64,000 nt of DNA from Symbiodinium natans (Eukaryota > Sar > Dinophyceae > Suessiales > Symbiodiniaceae), in assembly GCA_905221605.1 (NCBI GenBank), contig CAJNDS010002493.1, positions 329,839 through 393,838 of the forward strand. Reading direction: 5' to 3'. The position numbers and the translations under genes were made by a program. Within the stretch, counting starts at the first letter, position 1. Each line of letters opens with the position of its first letter. The notes below the pieces were generated by a model. It ran no database searches. It had not been told where the DNA came from and was given only the letters and a program-made list of their open reading frames with translations. Positions 52,370 through 60,737 of this stretch are shown in pieces.

Positions 52370-55300
52370 TGAGCCTTCCAACTTTGGCAGACTACACACC
52401 AAGCAATCCAACGGCACTGGGTGATTGGATCGCAATGATCGAGCCAATGTTGTCTTCGCTGACAGATACAGGAAGAGTGTGGTGGCAATGCGTCTACTCA
52501 AAGGCATATCAAGCGTATGCCAAATGGTTGAGTGTTTCTCCACTGGAAAGGTTGGGCATCAAGGCTGAGCTGGAAGGGCTCAAAGTGGTTCAAACTGTGC
52601 ATGTTTTGTTGGAGCAGAGAGCGGTGTCTTTGCTGCTACAGGCGATTCCGGAGAGATTGAAGACCGAGATCGTTTCCACTCGAATGTTGGGGTCAGTGAT
52701 GATATTTTACAAATTGCTGACGGTTTACCAACCAGGTGGAGCAAATGAGCGCAGCACAATGTTGAACTTCTTGGTGCAACCATCTTCAGCAACCTCGATC
52801 TCAGAGGCTATTAAGGGAGTGCGACAATGGGCGCAATGGCGTTCCCGATTAAGGGAGCTGCGAGCATCCGAGCCGGACGCTACCTTGCTTATCAAGGGAT
52901 TGGATGCTTTATCATCCGCGTTGCTGGCAAAACACCCTACGGTGCATTTCAGAGTGGCATCCTTTCGGGAGAAATTGGGGGTGGACTACTCGCCGACCTC
53001 TGAAACTGCGACACAACTAGCTGAAATGTTACAGGCAGAGTTTGAACTGCTATTGCATAGTGCTGGTGAACAGGAGGTGAAGCAGGACTCGGACGCCAAG
53101 AAAAGGGCCAGGTTAAACAAGGCCCAAAAGGGAACTGGTGACGAGACAGAGGAGGGTGACAAAGGCAAAGGGAAAGGAAAAAGGTACAGCGGAGATGGTG
53201 AACGTCCTTTCTGTTGGATATATGGGAAGACCGATGCAGGTTGCAAGTTCGGATCCCGCTGCAAATTTCGCCATGACAAAGACTCCCTTGAGCGAGGAAG
53301 ATGTTTTGAGTGTGGGGCCGTTGGCCATCTGCAGCCGCAATGTCCATATAAGGATGGTGCAAGTTCCAATGTGGACTCAAACCCTGAGAGAAGCAGATCT
53401 AAAGGGAATTCTCCCAAAGGGGGAAAGGGCGGCAAAGGTGCGAAATGGGGAAATGCCAAAAAAGCAGAGGTAGCTGAAGGGGGAGATGAGACGGCTAATG
53501 CGGGATTGGATAAAGGTTCTGCAAGTCCCCCATCACCATCAACACCCAATCAAGTCCTTGCTGAAGCGTTGGAAGTGCTGAAATCTATGAAGCTGTCATC
53601 AGCGCAGTCAGCATCGAGCGGGGATCCCAGTGTTCGAATGTTATGTGGATCTGGATTGTTTCAGCAGGAAGGGAGAGTGGCGTTGGTGGATACAGCTGCT
53701 ACGCATCTTGTGCGGACGCTTTTTCCATGGGAATGTTTACCCGACACTACTGTTATGGTGCAAAGCGCGCTTGGTGGTGTGACAATGAGGATTACAGAGA
53801 AAGGGACGTTGATTAGGGAAGACAATGGGCCCCTGATTATCCCTCTCTGGTTGATTTTGGAGTTTGGGGCGAACCTCACTGTGATCAATGGGATGTGTCA
53901 CGTGGGTGCAAAATCTTCGCTGGACCAGCTCTTGTGGTTTGAACATGGCTGTTTGGTTATGGATTACAAAACAGCTGAAAAAATGGTTTTGCATGCTGAA
54001 AGGCAGCGTGCGTCTTGGTCCCATTCTCAATGGAGGAATGGAAGGGCGGACTGTGGAGTCGGTTCGTCGGATGCCACGTTGTTGCCGAAGCAGGGAGAAG
54101 GCCGAGGAGTATGCGTTCTACATGTGGCCAGGGTTTCTGACACCAATGAGTGTTCGGGAATGGGCATGTTGGACTCGGGAGCATCACATCCTCTCAGATC
54201 ACTTCGTCCTGGTGAACAGCTTCCGCAGCAAAAGGTGTTGGTGTCTTTAGCTGTTGGATCTCGGGAGATGTGTATTACCCCAGGTGGGACCCTGGTAACT
54301 CCTGAAATGGTAGATCCACTAGTGCCAATTGGCAAAGCGAGCGCCTTGGTTGGTCTCAGAGTTCAGTGGCGTGGTGGCAAGTGCACAGCCTCACATCCTG
54401 TTCTGGGGGAACTTCGCGTTCGTGATCTGAATGGGTGCCCTTGTTTGGAAAAGGAGGTGGCGCTTCAGATCATTGATGAAATGGATTGGTGCTCACCAAA
54501 GCAAGCTTTGAAGGTGGCACGTATGGTTCAAGGGTGTCCGAATACGGACAACGAGGTGGCTGTAAAAACGTCGTTGCAAAGCGCAGCGCGGACAGCGTCA
54601 GCGAATGAGGAGGAGTTCGTCCAGGCATGCTGGAGATTTCTTCGGTGGTATTATGGGGATATACCAGAAAATATGCTGATGGAGCTGTTGCCACGTGGAG
54701 ATATTGCGGCGTTGCCTTTCAACCGTCATAAAAGGAGACGGCTGGCACGAGCAAAAAGGGTGGTGGTACACCTATTTTCAGGAAAACAAAAATGGCATTT
54801 TCCCAGTCGGGATGTGGAGGTACTGGAGCTGGATTTGACAAAAGGTGGTGACCTACATAATTCGAGCGTCTGGAAGTATCTTCTGCATCTGGCGGCTGAA
54901 GGAAAGGTGGTTGCTGTGGTTGGAGGACCTCCATGCAGGACAGTGTCAAGGTTGAGAGGTGAAGACGGTGGTCCACCTGTATTACGCCGGCGCTGTGGGC
55001 CTGAACGGTTGGGAGTAAAAAGTCTTCCTTGGCCACATCAAGAATTAGCTCAAAAGGATGGTGTTTTACTTCTGAAGATGCTTTTCCTATATGACGTGGC
55101 GGTGCATTCAAGGTGTGGAACTGCTGAAGTCATCAATGGAAGTTCTGTCTTCTTTGGCATGGAAAGCCCTGGGGACCCTGAACTCATAGGGAAAGATTTC
55201 TCTCAGAACGGCAAAACGGTCTTGAGTGCTGAGGATCTGGTGGATGGTTCTCAGGAAGGGCTCTCAAGTCCTACCTTCTGGAGTTGGCCAGAGGTGAAAA

Positions 55301-56946
55301 GCTTTTGTGAGCGTTATGGAATGTACGCTGCACACTTTGATCAAGGAGCATTGGGACATGCTCTGGTGAAACCTACGACTTTCCTGGTGTCTGATATGGA
55401 ACTATGGGAATCGTTGGAACAGGTTCGCGTGGTTGTTCCGTGGTCAGCAACATTCGCTTCTACCCTGGAAGAGCGTATTGGACAATCCTCTATATGGGCG
55501 CGATGGGCGTTTGGATTGGTTAAAAGAATACGTCACAGGTTGGCACAATGGTTGCATGAGAGCGATGCTGAACGGGAAGCTACGGTGTTAAAAAAAGAAG
55601 AACGAGAAGGAACATTGCGGAGGTTAACAGCTGAAGAGCGAGCTTTCCGTGACCATTGCCTAAGGGGGCATATTCCCTTCAGACGTGATTGTCAAATCTG
55701 TGTGTCTGCTGCTGGAAAAGAGCGTCGCCATTTGAGGCGAAAGCATGGGGATGCTTACACTTTATCATTGGACTTAGCGGGTCCATACAAGTTTTCAAAG
55801 GATGCTCACCAGCAGAAGCCACGACACGCTGTTATTGGTGTGTATCAATTTCCAATGTTGGATCCCAATGTGGGTCGCCCTCCAGAAAAGGAGGAAGATG
55901 CGGATGAGGTGGAAGATCAGGTGGTAGATGATGGTGCTGGTGTTGGAGAATGGTTAGGCGATGCAGTCGCTAACTTCGAGGAGGAAGACTCTGCACCGGT
56001 GGAACCTGCGCCAGTTCTGGAGGCAGAGGTGTTGAAAATTCAAGCTTCTGAAAAATCCTGGAAGGAACTGAAGGACCACTTGACCCAACCGGTCCGTATG
56101 ATCAACTTCGTTATGGTGGAGCCGATTGTGGACAAACAGCAAACAACTGTTTTATCGGCAGTTCAAAGAATGATGGTGCGCTTGCAGAGACATGGGTATC
56201 CGGTGTTGAGAATCCACTCAGATCGAGCGGGGGAGTTTGTCAATGCACGCTTCCGGTCCTTTTGCGAAACTCGTCTGATATATAGGACCACTGGTGATCC
56301 TGGAGTCCCGCAAACAAATGGGCGCGCTGAAGCATGTGTGGGTTTATTCAAACGTGGTGTCAGGTCGCTCTTAAAGGAGGCGCGACTCGGACCGGCGTAC
56401 TGGGCACTGGCTGCTCGCCATTGGTCAATGTTACGGTGGCAGAAAGCTGAAAGGGAGTTGGGGTTAAATCCTAAGGCATTGCTTCCCTTTGGTGCTCAGA
56501 TTCAAGTCAAACGTCGTCCGTGGGAGTTGCTGGGTCCGGATGGAACAAAGAAAGGTCGGCAATGGGTCGATCGTACGCAGCCTGCACTTCTTTTGGGTCC
56601 ATGCGATGACCTACCTGGTGGTTATTGGGTGGAAGCTCAAGGGACTGCAAAAGATCCGGATGAACTGGTGTTATTTCCCTGCACTACGATTTTTTCCAAT
56701 ATAAAGGAACCGCCTGAATTGGAGCTGGAAGGGGTGGTAGAAGAACAGGAGCCTTCTCCTCCAGAGCATCGTCTCAAGGGGAAAAAACCGGCGCTTCGGT
56801 TCGCTGATGAGGAAGGTCCTCCTTTACCTCCGCCTCGCGATCCTCCAGTTCGTCATCGGTTAATGAAAAAAGCCCGGCCTCTTCACTGCGTGGTCATGTG
56901 GGCTCCTTGCGCTTGCTTCGCAAGCGGGGGGAGAGTCCGCCCTTAG
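52369..56946 (+). CDS. Copia element ORF2: Gag-protease-methyltransferase-like-integrase polyprotein
   Basis: 1,525 residues from ATG 52,369. Residues about 1-230: Gag-like helical region. CCCH finger C282, C292, C298, H302; CCHC knuckle C312, C315, H320, C325; a basic linker follows. First retropepsin-like domain about 430-540 with VDTAATHLVR (D441); second about 597-700 with LDSGASHPLR (D602). Residues about 795-1025 resemble a C5-cytosine DNA methyltransferase: VVHLFSG (motif I), D822, GGPPCRTVSRLR (motif IV, C856), FGMESP (motif VI-like), DQGALGHALVKPTTF (motif VIII-like). Integrase: H1096, H1101, C1108, C1111 zinc-binding and D1135, D1285, E1321 catalytic residues (35 between the last two). 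The acidic insert at 1165-1235 is unusual. It ends at TAG 56,944, overlapping the ORF3 frame. Confidence 0.9.
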   Translation: MSLPTLADYTPSNPTALGDWIAMIEPMLSSLTDTGRVWWQCVYSKAYQAYAKWLSVSPLERLGIKAELEGLKVVQTVHVLLEQRAVSLLLQAIPERLKTEIVSTRMLGSVMIFYKLLTVYQPGGANERSTMLNFLVQPSSATSISEAIKGVRQWAQWRSRLRELRASEPDATLLIKGLDALSSALLAKHPTVHFRVASFREKLGVDYSPTSETATQLAEMLQAEFELLLHSAGEQEVKQDSDAKKRARLNKAQKGTGDETEEGDKGKGKGKRYSGDGERPFCWIYGKTDAGCKFGSRCKFRHDKDSLERGRCFECGAVGHLQPQCPYKDGASSNVDSNPERSRSKGNSPKGGKGGKGAKWGNAKKAEVAEGGDETANAGLDKGSASPPSPSTPNQVLAEALEVLKSMKLSSAQSASSGDPSVRMLCGSGLFQQEGRVALVDTAATHLVRTLFPWECLPDTTVMVQSALGGVTMRITEKGTLIREDNGPLIIPLWLILEFGANLTVINGMCHVGAKSSLDQLLWFEHGCLVMDYKTAEKMVLHAERQRASWSHSQWRNGRADCGVGSSDATLLPKQGEGRGVCVLHVARVSDTNECSGMGMLDSGASHPLRSLRPGEQLPQQKVLVSLAVGSREMCITPGGTLVTPEMVDPLVPIGKASALVGLRVQWRGGKCTASHPVLGELRVRDLNGCPCLEKEVALQIIDEMDWCSPKQALKVARMVQGCPNTDNEVAVKTSLQSAARTASANEEEFVQACWRFLRWYYGDIPENMLMELLPRGDIAALPFNRHKRRRLARAKRVVVHLFSGKQKWHFPSRDVEVLELDLTKGGDLHNSSVWKYLLHLAAEGKVVAVVGGPPCRTVSRLRGEDGGPPVLRRRCGPERLGVKSLPWPHQELAQKDGVLLLKMLFLYDVAVHSRCGTAEVINGSSVFFGMESPGDPELIGKDFSQNGKTVLSAEDLVDGSQEGLSSPTFWSWPEVKSFCERYGMYAAHFDQGALGHALVKPTTFLVSDMELWESLEQVRVVVPWSATFASTLEERIGQSSIWARWAFGLVKRIRHRLAQWLHESDAEREATVLKKEEREGTLRRLTAEERAFRDHCLRGHIPFRRDCQICVSAAGKERRHLRRKHGDAYTLSLDLAGPYKFSKDAHQQKPRHAVIGVYQFPMLDPNVGRPPEKEEDADEVEDQVVDDGAGVGEWLGDAVANFEEEDSAPVEPAPVLEAEVLKIQASEKSWKELKDHLTQPVRMINFVMVEPIVDKQQTTVLSAVQRMMVRLQRHGYPVLRIHSDRAGEFVNARFRSFCETRLIYRTTGDPGVPQTNGRAEACVGLFKRGVRSLLKEARLGPAYWALAARHWSMLRWQKAERELGLNPKALLPFGAQIQVKRRPWELLGPDGTKKGRQWVDRTQPALLLGPCDDLPGGYWVEAQGTAKDPDELVLFPCTTIFSNIKEPPELELEGVVEEQEPSPPEHRLKGKKPALRFADEEGPPLPPPRDPPVRHRLMKKARPLHCVVMWAPCACFASGGRVRP
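53656..54471 (+). other. Tandem retropepsin-like domains within ORF2
   Basis: Two segments align with each other: VDTAATHLVRTLFPWECLP and LDSGASHPLRSLRPGEQLP, followed by TMRITEKGTLI and EMCITPGGTLV. Retropepsins normally act as homodimers with one D-T/S-G each. Here the first copy has DTA and the second DSG, so they might pair within one chain like pepsin, or the first may be degenerate. Confidence 0.7.
54751..55444 (+). other. C5-cytosine methyltransferase-like domain within ORF2
   Basis: Motif order and spacing (HLFSG, acidic strand end LELDL, GGPPCRTVS, GMESP, KPTTF) follow the C5-MTase fold. In that family the Cys of PPC attacks the cytosine and the Glu of ENV protonates it; both are present in altered contexts (PPCRTVS; MESP instead of ENV). 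Target recognition is not readable. Retrotransposon-borne DNA methyltransferases have been reported in dinoflagellates and charophytes; whether this one belongs to that group needs a tree. Confidence 0.7.
56811..56946 (+). promoter_or_regulatory. Overlap zone with candidate -1 frameshift sites
   Basis: ORF2 (frame of 52,369) and the ORF3 frame are both open from 56,811 to 56,943. Two slippery runs lie in ORF2 phase: ATG-AAA-AAA-GCC (A6 at 56,866-56,871) and AGC-GGG-GGG-AGA (G6 at 56,926-56,931). A perfect 7-bp hairpin CGCTTGC-TTC-GCAAGCG (56,910-56,926) abuts the G6. Reading -1 at either run enters ORF3. Alternatively this copy carries a one-base indel. Confidence 0.55.
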
Positions 56947-59900
56947 AAATTTTCGAGGATGACATGCAGGGTCTGGGGGAGCTGGAAGAAAATGCAGATG
57001 TCGAGGACAATGTTCCTGGTGATGAGTATTGGCCGACTTGCTGTTCTCCTCATGAAAATGCTTATTTGGTCTGCAAAAGTGAGACTGCTGAGGATGGAAC
57101 ACAGTTGGAAAAAGAAGAGCAAAAAGCCAAGTCAATGTATGAAAAGTCTATGTATGATTACGTGGACTGTGAGGAGCTTTTGGAAGGGATTGTATACCCA
57201 AAGAGGGTGAATCGAAGAGGTGGTATCAACAATTGGTGTACAAGTACGCGAGCTCTGGTGTTGGGCCACTATACTCATGGCGGAGTGTGTGGTATCACAA
57301 AAGCGACTCATCGAAGACCATGGCTATGTCGTTATTTGGCATCATTCGTGAGGCACCGCAATCCTGAAGCCAAATTTTCTGCTCTTCAGATCTCGTGCAA
57401 TGCTCCGGTGTCATTGCATAGGGATAGTCACAATGAAAAACATTGCTGCAATTATGTGTGTGGCTTTGGTGACTATAAAGATGGTCAGCTGTGGGTTGAG
57501 GATGAAAAGGTTTTAGAGGAAGGAGCTGAAGTGGTGGAGCAATCTTATGGGAAGAAAGTCCTACCTGGAAAATTGTTGGATATCCACTGGAACTTCATGT
57601 CGTTCTTTCCGAGAAAGCTGCGTGGCCCTATGCCTTGGAAAGGAAACAGGGTATCCTTGACAGGGTACACACCTGTTTTTATGGAGCGTTTGAGCTACAA
57701 GGATAGGTGCTATCTTCTCCAATGCAAGTTTCCTCTTCCGGAACCACAGGCTGAAGAAGGTGAAAAAAGGAAGTGGTTAAAAATGACGTTGAGAGAGACC
57801 TCGCTGGACGACCTTGCAGAAGAAGTCGACTACGCTGTGTTCGAAGCGCATCAATGGGCTCTAGAAGAGCATTTGAGTATTCGACGCCTAATTGCTGAAC
57901 AGGAATGTTGCATTTTGGACGAGTTCCATGGATCGGCCAATGAGTCGAATGAGGAAAAAGGATCAGAGACTAGGGAATGGCTGGTTAAAGCAAAAAGGGC
58001 TGAGGAACAGCTATCGAAGTTTTTGGTCAAAGCAGCTCAAGTTCAGCAAATGGTACAAGAAAATACTGCGCTTGAGGCAGCAGAGGAGGTTGAGCTCCTG
58101 CAAACAAAAACAATCCCTACACAGGAAGCCATGCAAGAGCTGGAAAAGTGGAGGGAATCATTGTCGGACGAGGTGACGTCTTTGGTGGAAGAGTTGGAGG
58201 TGGTGGAACCAACAACTCAAGAAAAGCTGGACAAATTGGCGGAAGAGCCTAATGCACCGGTGATTGAGTACGTTCCCAGTCTGGTGGTGTTTACCCGGAA
58301 GCAAGGGACAGGGAGGCGACGTGCCCGTATCTGTGCATGTGGAAACTTCATTTCGTCAACGGCAGCTACAGAATATGAAGGGCCGAGGTCACTCAGTCGT
58401 CACTCGCTGTACGCTCCAGGTTTAGATTCAACTACATTCAGGTGTCAAGTGAGGCACGCAGCATATATGGTGTGGATCATCGCTGGCTTAGACATTTCCA
58501 AAGCTTTTCTGACGGCGCCGATGAATAGGGCGCAAAGAGAAGGGCGTTTGGTGGTGGTGCAGCCCCCAAGGGCGGCGGTGAAATTGGGTCTTTGCACAAA
58601 AGAGGAGCGGTGGATTGTGAGGAAGGCCTTGTACGGTTTGGCCGAAAGTCCTGCAGCATGGGTGGAGTGGCGAGACCAACGTCTTCAAGGGATGTCTTGG
58701 GTGTCAAAGGATGGACAAGCAATGAGCTTTCAGAGGTCCAATGCAGACCCAAGTCTGTTCCTTATTATGGCTCAAGAGAAGCTGGAAGGTGCAAGCAAGT
58801 TGGTAGGGACAATGGGTCTTTACGTGGATGATTTTTTGATGGCTGGGACTATGACAGTGCTCCGGGAGGCCTTGGAACAGATTAGGAAGGAGTGGAAAAC
58901 TTCTGAACCCGAGTTCTGTGGTCCAGGCTGCGGTGATGGATTCCTGAAGTTTTTAGGTGTCCAAATCTGGTATCGAAATGGCAGCTTCTTTCTCAACCAG
59001 GAGGACTTTGTGAGAGATTTGCTGAACCGACGAGGGTATCAGATCGATGAAACTGGAAAAGGGAGTAACCTGCCAATGGTGAAAGAAACTCCAGGTGAAG
59101 AAGAGGAGGTGGATATTCCTTCCTTGCGAGCGGCACAAGGTGCCGTAGGGGAGTTCCTCTGGGTGGCAATCAAAACTCGACCTGATTTGGCGTTCTGCAC
59201 GAGCCAGTTGTCTTTGTGGACATCCCGAAGGCCGCGATTTGTGGTTAAAAAGGCTGAGGAGGTTTTCCGATACCTTGCTGCAACTCCAACGTTAGGCTTG
59301 ACGTTCGGAGTAATCGCAACATGCGAAAAAGAAAGAAATGAGGTGTTACGTTATGGACGAGGCGTTAAGGTGGTGGAGTCCTACGCGGATGCCAGCTTTG
59401 CAGCAGGTGAAAACGAGAAGAGCCACTCAGGAGCGGTGGTGGTGTGGGGTGACTGTCCAGTGATGTGGGCAACACAAAGACAATCAACGGTGGCTTTAAG
59501 TACAGCTGAAGCTGAATTACATGCGTCCATAGAGGGAGCAACGATGATTCAGTCGTGCACCCCTATAATTGCCGCTTTGGTTGGAACAGGTGAAGAATCG
59601 CTGCAAAAAGTGCTGTATACAGATTCGGTTTCAACGTGCTCGATCATTCAATATCCTGCTGGAAGCTGGAGGACAAGACACCTGAGAATTCGAGCAGCCG
59701 GTGTCAGGTCTCTGGTGGACCGTGGTTATATGGTGATAGCGCATCTTCGCGGTGAGTATATGATCGCTGACCTGTTGACCAAATTGATGAGTGGACAGGT
59801 GTATGCAAAGCAAAAGGCACTTTGGGGTCTCCGACTGTTGGTACAAGGGACTGACTTGAAAAAAGCCTCGCTTGCAATGGCGGTCATGATGGTGGCTGCA

Positions 59901-60323
59901 TCTCTGCAAGGGATGGCAATTGGTGGCGAAGAAGTGTCCACGGCTGGATTCTTTTGCTCAGAAGAAGGGGTGTGCAAGGTCGCCAACACGTCTACGGTGA
60001 TGGTTCTGGCTCAGGGTATTGAAATGGTTGTCAACAATTCAGACCTTGTTGCATATTTGGTGGCAGCAATTATACTCTGGGAACTGGCATGGTGCCTCTT
60101 TCGACGGCTGTATAAATGGCTGTGGATAAAGAAAGCGGTGGTTATTCCTGCGAGTGCCACTTTGTATACAACAGTGGGTGGGAACTGTATGCACGCAAGC
60201 AGTGACTGTGATGTTCTGCGATATTCACAACTCAGGGCTAAAACGCTTTGTAAGCATTGCCTCAAGGATGGCTGGGTGGTGAATGCTGAGTTCCTTGGTG
60301 AGGAACGGGCCGCTGGAACGTGA
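56811..60323 (+). CDS. Copia element ORF3: oxygenase-like/reverse transcriptase/RNase H/membrane-tail polyprotein
   Basis: Open from 56,811 (no ATG; presumably reached by -1 frameshift). Numbering from the GTG at 56,898: residues about 105-260 resemble a 2-oxoglutarate/Fe(II) oxygenase with LHRDSHN (H174, D176), GFGDYKDGQLWV and PWKGNRVSLTGYT (R251 as 2OG-binding candidate). Residues 290-455 are charged and helical. Reverse transcriptase about 456-720: LDISKAFL (D532), KALYGLAESPAAW, YVDD (642-645). RNase H about 822-960: YADASFA (D831), ALSTAEAEL (E871), YTDS (D909), IADLLTKL (D958). The tail adds two hydrophobic segments (about 988-1008 and 1049-1066) and a Cys/His cluster (C1097, H1099, C1104, C1118, C1121). 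Stops at TGA 60,321. Confidence 0.88.
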   Translation, partial: GRSSFTSASRSSSSSSVNEKSPASSLRGHVGSLRLLRKRGESPPLEIFEDDMQGLGELEENADVEDNVPGDEYWPTCCSPHENAYLVCKSETAEDGTQLEKEEQKAKSMYEKSMYDYVDCEELLEGIVYPKRVNRRGGINNWCTSTRALVLGHYTHGGVCGITKATHRRPWLCRYLASFVRHRNPEAKFSALQISCNAPVSLHRDSHNEKHCCNYVCGFGDYKDGQLWVEDEKVLEEGAEVVEQSYGKKVLPGKLLDIHWNFMSFFPRKLRGPMPWKGNRVSLTGYTPVFMERLSYKDRCYLLQCKFPLPEPQAEEGEKRKWLKMTLRETSLDDLAEEVDYAVFEAHQWALEEHLSIRRLIAEQECCILDEFHGSANESNEEKGSETREWLVKAKRAEEQLSKFLVKAAQVQQMVQENTALEAAEEVELLQTKTIPTQEAMQELEKWRESLSDEVTSLVEELEVVEPTTQEKLDKLAEEPNAPVIEYVPSLVVFTRKQGTGRRRARICACGNFISSTAATEYEGPRSLSRHSLYAPGLDSTTFRCQVRHAAYMVWIIAGLDISKAFLTAPMNRAQREGRLVVVQPPRAAVKLGLCTKEERWIVRKALYGLAESPAAWVEWRDQRLQGMSWVSKDGQAMSFQRSNADPSLFLIMAQEKLEGASKLVGTMGLYVDDFLMAGTMTVLREALEQIRKEWKTSEPEFCGPGCGDGFLKFLGVQIWYRNGSFFLNQEDFVRDLLNRRGYQIDETGKGSNLPMVKETPGEEEEVDIPSLRAAQGAVGEFLWVAIKTRPDLAFCTSQLSLWTSRRPRFVVKKAEEVFRYLAATPTLGLTFGVIATCEKERNEVLRYGRGVKVVESYADASFAAGENEKSHSGAVVVWGDCPVMWATQRQSTVALSTAEAELHASIEGATMIQSCTPIIAALVGTGEESLQKVLYTDSVSTCSIIQYPAGSWRTRHLRIRAAGVRSLVDRGYMVIAHLRGEYMIADLLTKLMSGQVYAKQKALWGLRLLVQGTDLKKASLAMAVMMVAASLQGMAIGGEEVSTAGFFCSEEGVCKVANTSTVMVLAQGIEMVVNNSDLVAYLVAAIILWELAWCLFRRLYKWLWIKKAVVIPASATLYTTVGGNCMHASSDCDVLRYSQLRAKTLCKHCLKDGWVVNAEFLGEERAAGT
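57210..57677 (+). other. 2OG-Fe(II) oxygenase-like (TET/JBP-type) domain within ORF3
   Basis: The HxD motif (H174-R-D176), a Gly-rich strand ending GQLWV and the terminal RxSLTxYT match a double-stranded beta-helix oxygenase. The distal metal His expected about nine residues before the Arg appears to be Arg242 (KLRGPMPW), so the active site may be incomplete unless H230 serves. TET/JBP enzymes oxidise methylated pyrimidines. Function here is inferred from pattern only. Confidence 0.55.
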
Positions 60324-60508
60324 ATTTTCCAAGTGCGAGGTGAAGAAATCCTCAATGGTAAAGGATTCAGCCAATGAGCTGAAGGTTCGTCCTGGATGAC
60401 GTTAAACCATAATATGCATTTCAAGCAGCTGGCTGCTGCCTAAATGGCGGTTTTTGGCCAAAGATCTGCACCTCCAATGTGTCCTAGGAAATCCTAGGAC
60501 AGGGGGAG
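60324..60508 (+). other. Copia 3' untranslated segment and polypurine tract
   Basis: Non-coding between the ORF3 stop and the 3' LTR. AGGGGGAG at 60,501-60,508 directly precedes the LTR and is the candidate plus-strand primer. TCCTAGGA occurs twice just upstream (about 60,482 and 60,492). Confidence 0.7.
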
Positions 60509-60737
60509 TGCGGAGCTGCAATTGGTATTGTAGAAAGGAGTTGGTATTGGAAGTTGAAGGGTCAATGAACCCGGTAATCTTTGGCTCAAGCCATGACCAA
60601 AGCGGTCAAAGGTTTCGTAAAAAGTGTGCCCTTGGTTTGGGGTCTTGTTGTTCGATTGTTGGTTGTTCCAGGGGTATTAAGGGCTTCTGTTGGGGTTGAC
60701 TGTTTTGTTCCCTGTCCTCCTTCGGCTGCCCTCCGTA
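60509..60737 (+). repeat. 3' LTR of the copia element
   Basis: 229 bp, identical to the 5' LTR except A at 60,655 (G at 50,959). Followed by the target duplication CCCTA and then CCCTAAA repeats. Confidence 0.95.

Larger units (their letters stand above)
50813..60737 (+). mobile_element. Full-length Ty1/copia-type LTR retrotransposon
   Basis: 9,925 bp with 229 bp LTRs at both ends, five-base target duplication CCCTA (50,808-50,812 and 60,738-60,742), primer site directly after the 5' LTR and a short purine tract before the 3' LTR. The order protease, integrase, reverse transcriptase, RNase H identifies the copia superfamily. Extra parts are an N-terminal separate ORF1, a second protease-like domain, a C5-methyltransferase-like domain before integrase, an oxygenase-like domain before RT, and a membrane/Cys-His tail. 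The near-identical LTRs and long open frames indicate a recent insertion. It interrupts telomere-type repeats (CCCTAAG left, CCCTAAA right). The only obvious disruption is the -1 offset between ORF2 and ORF3, which may be programmed. Confidence 0.95.

Noticed and set aside
52580-60424. Minus-strand and alternative-frame open frames inside the copia element
   Set aside because: They lie opposite or within the polyprotein frames that carry catalytic motifs and show no motifs of their own.
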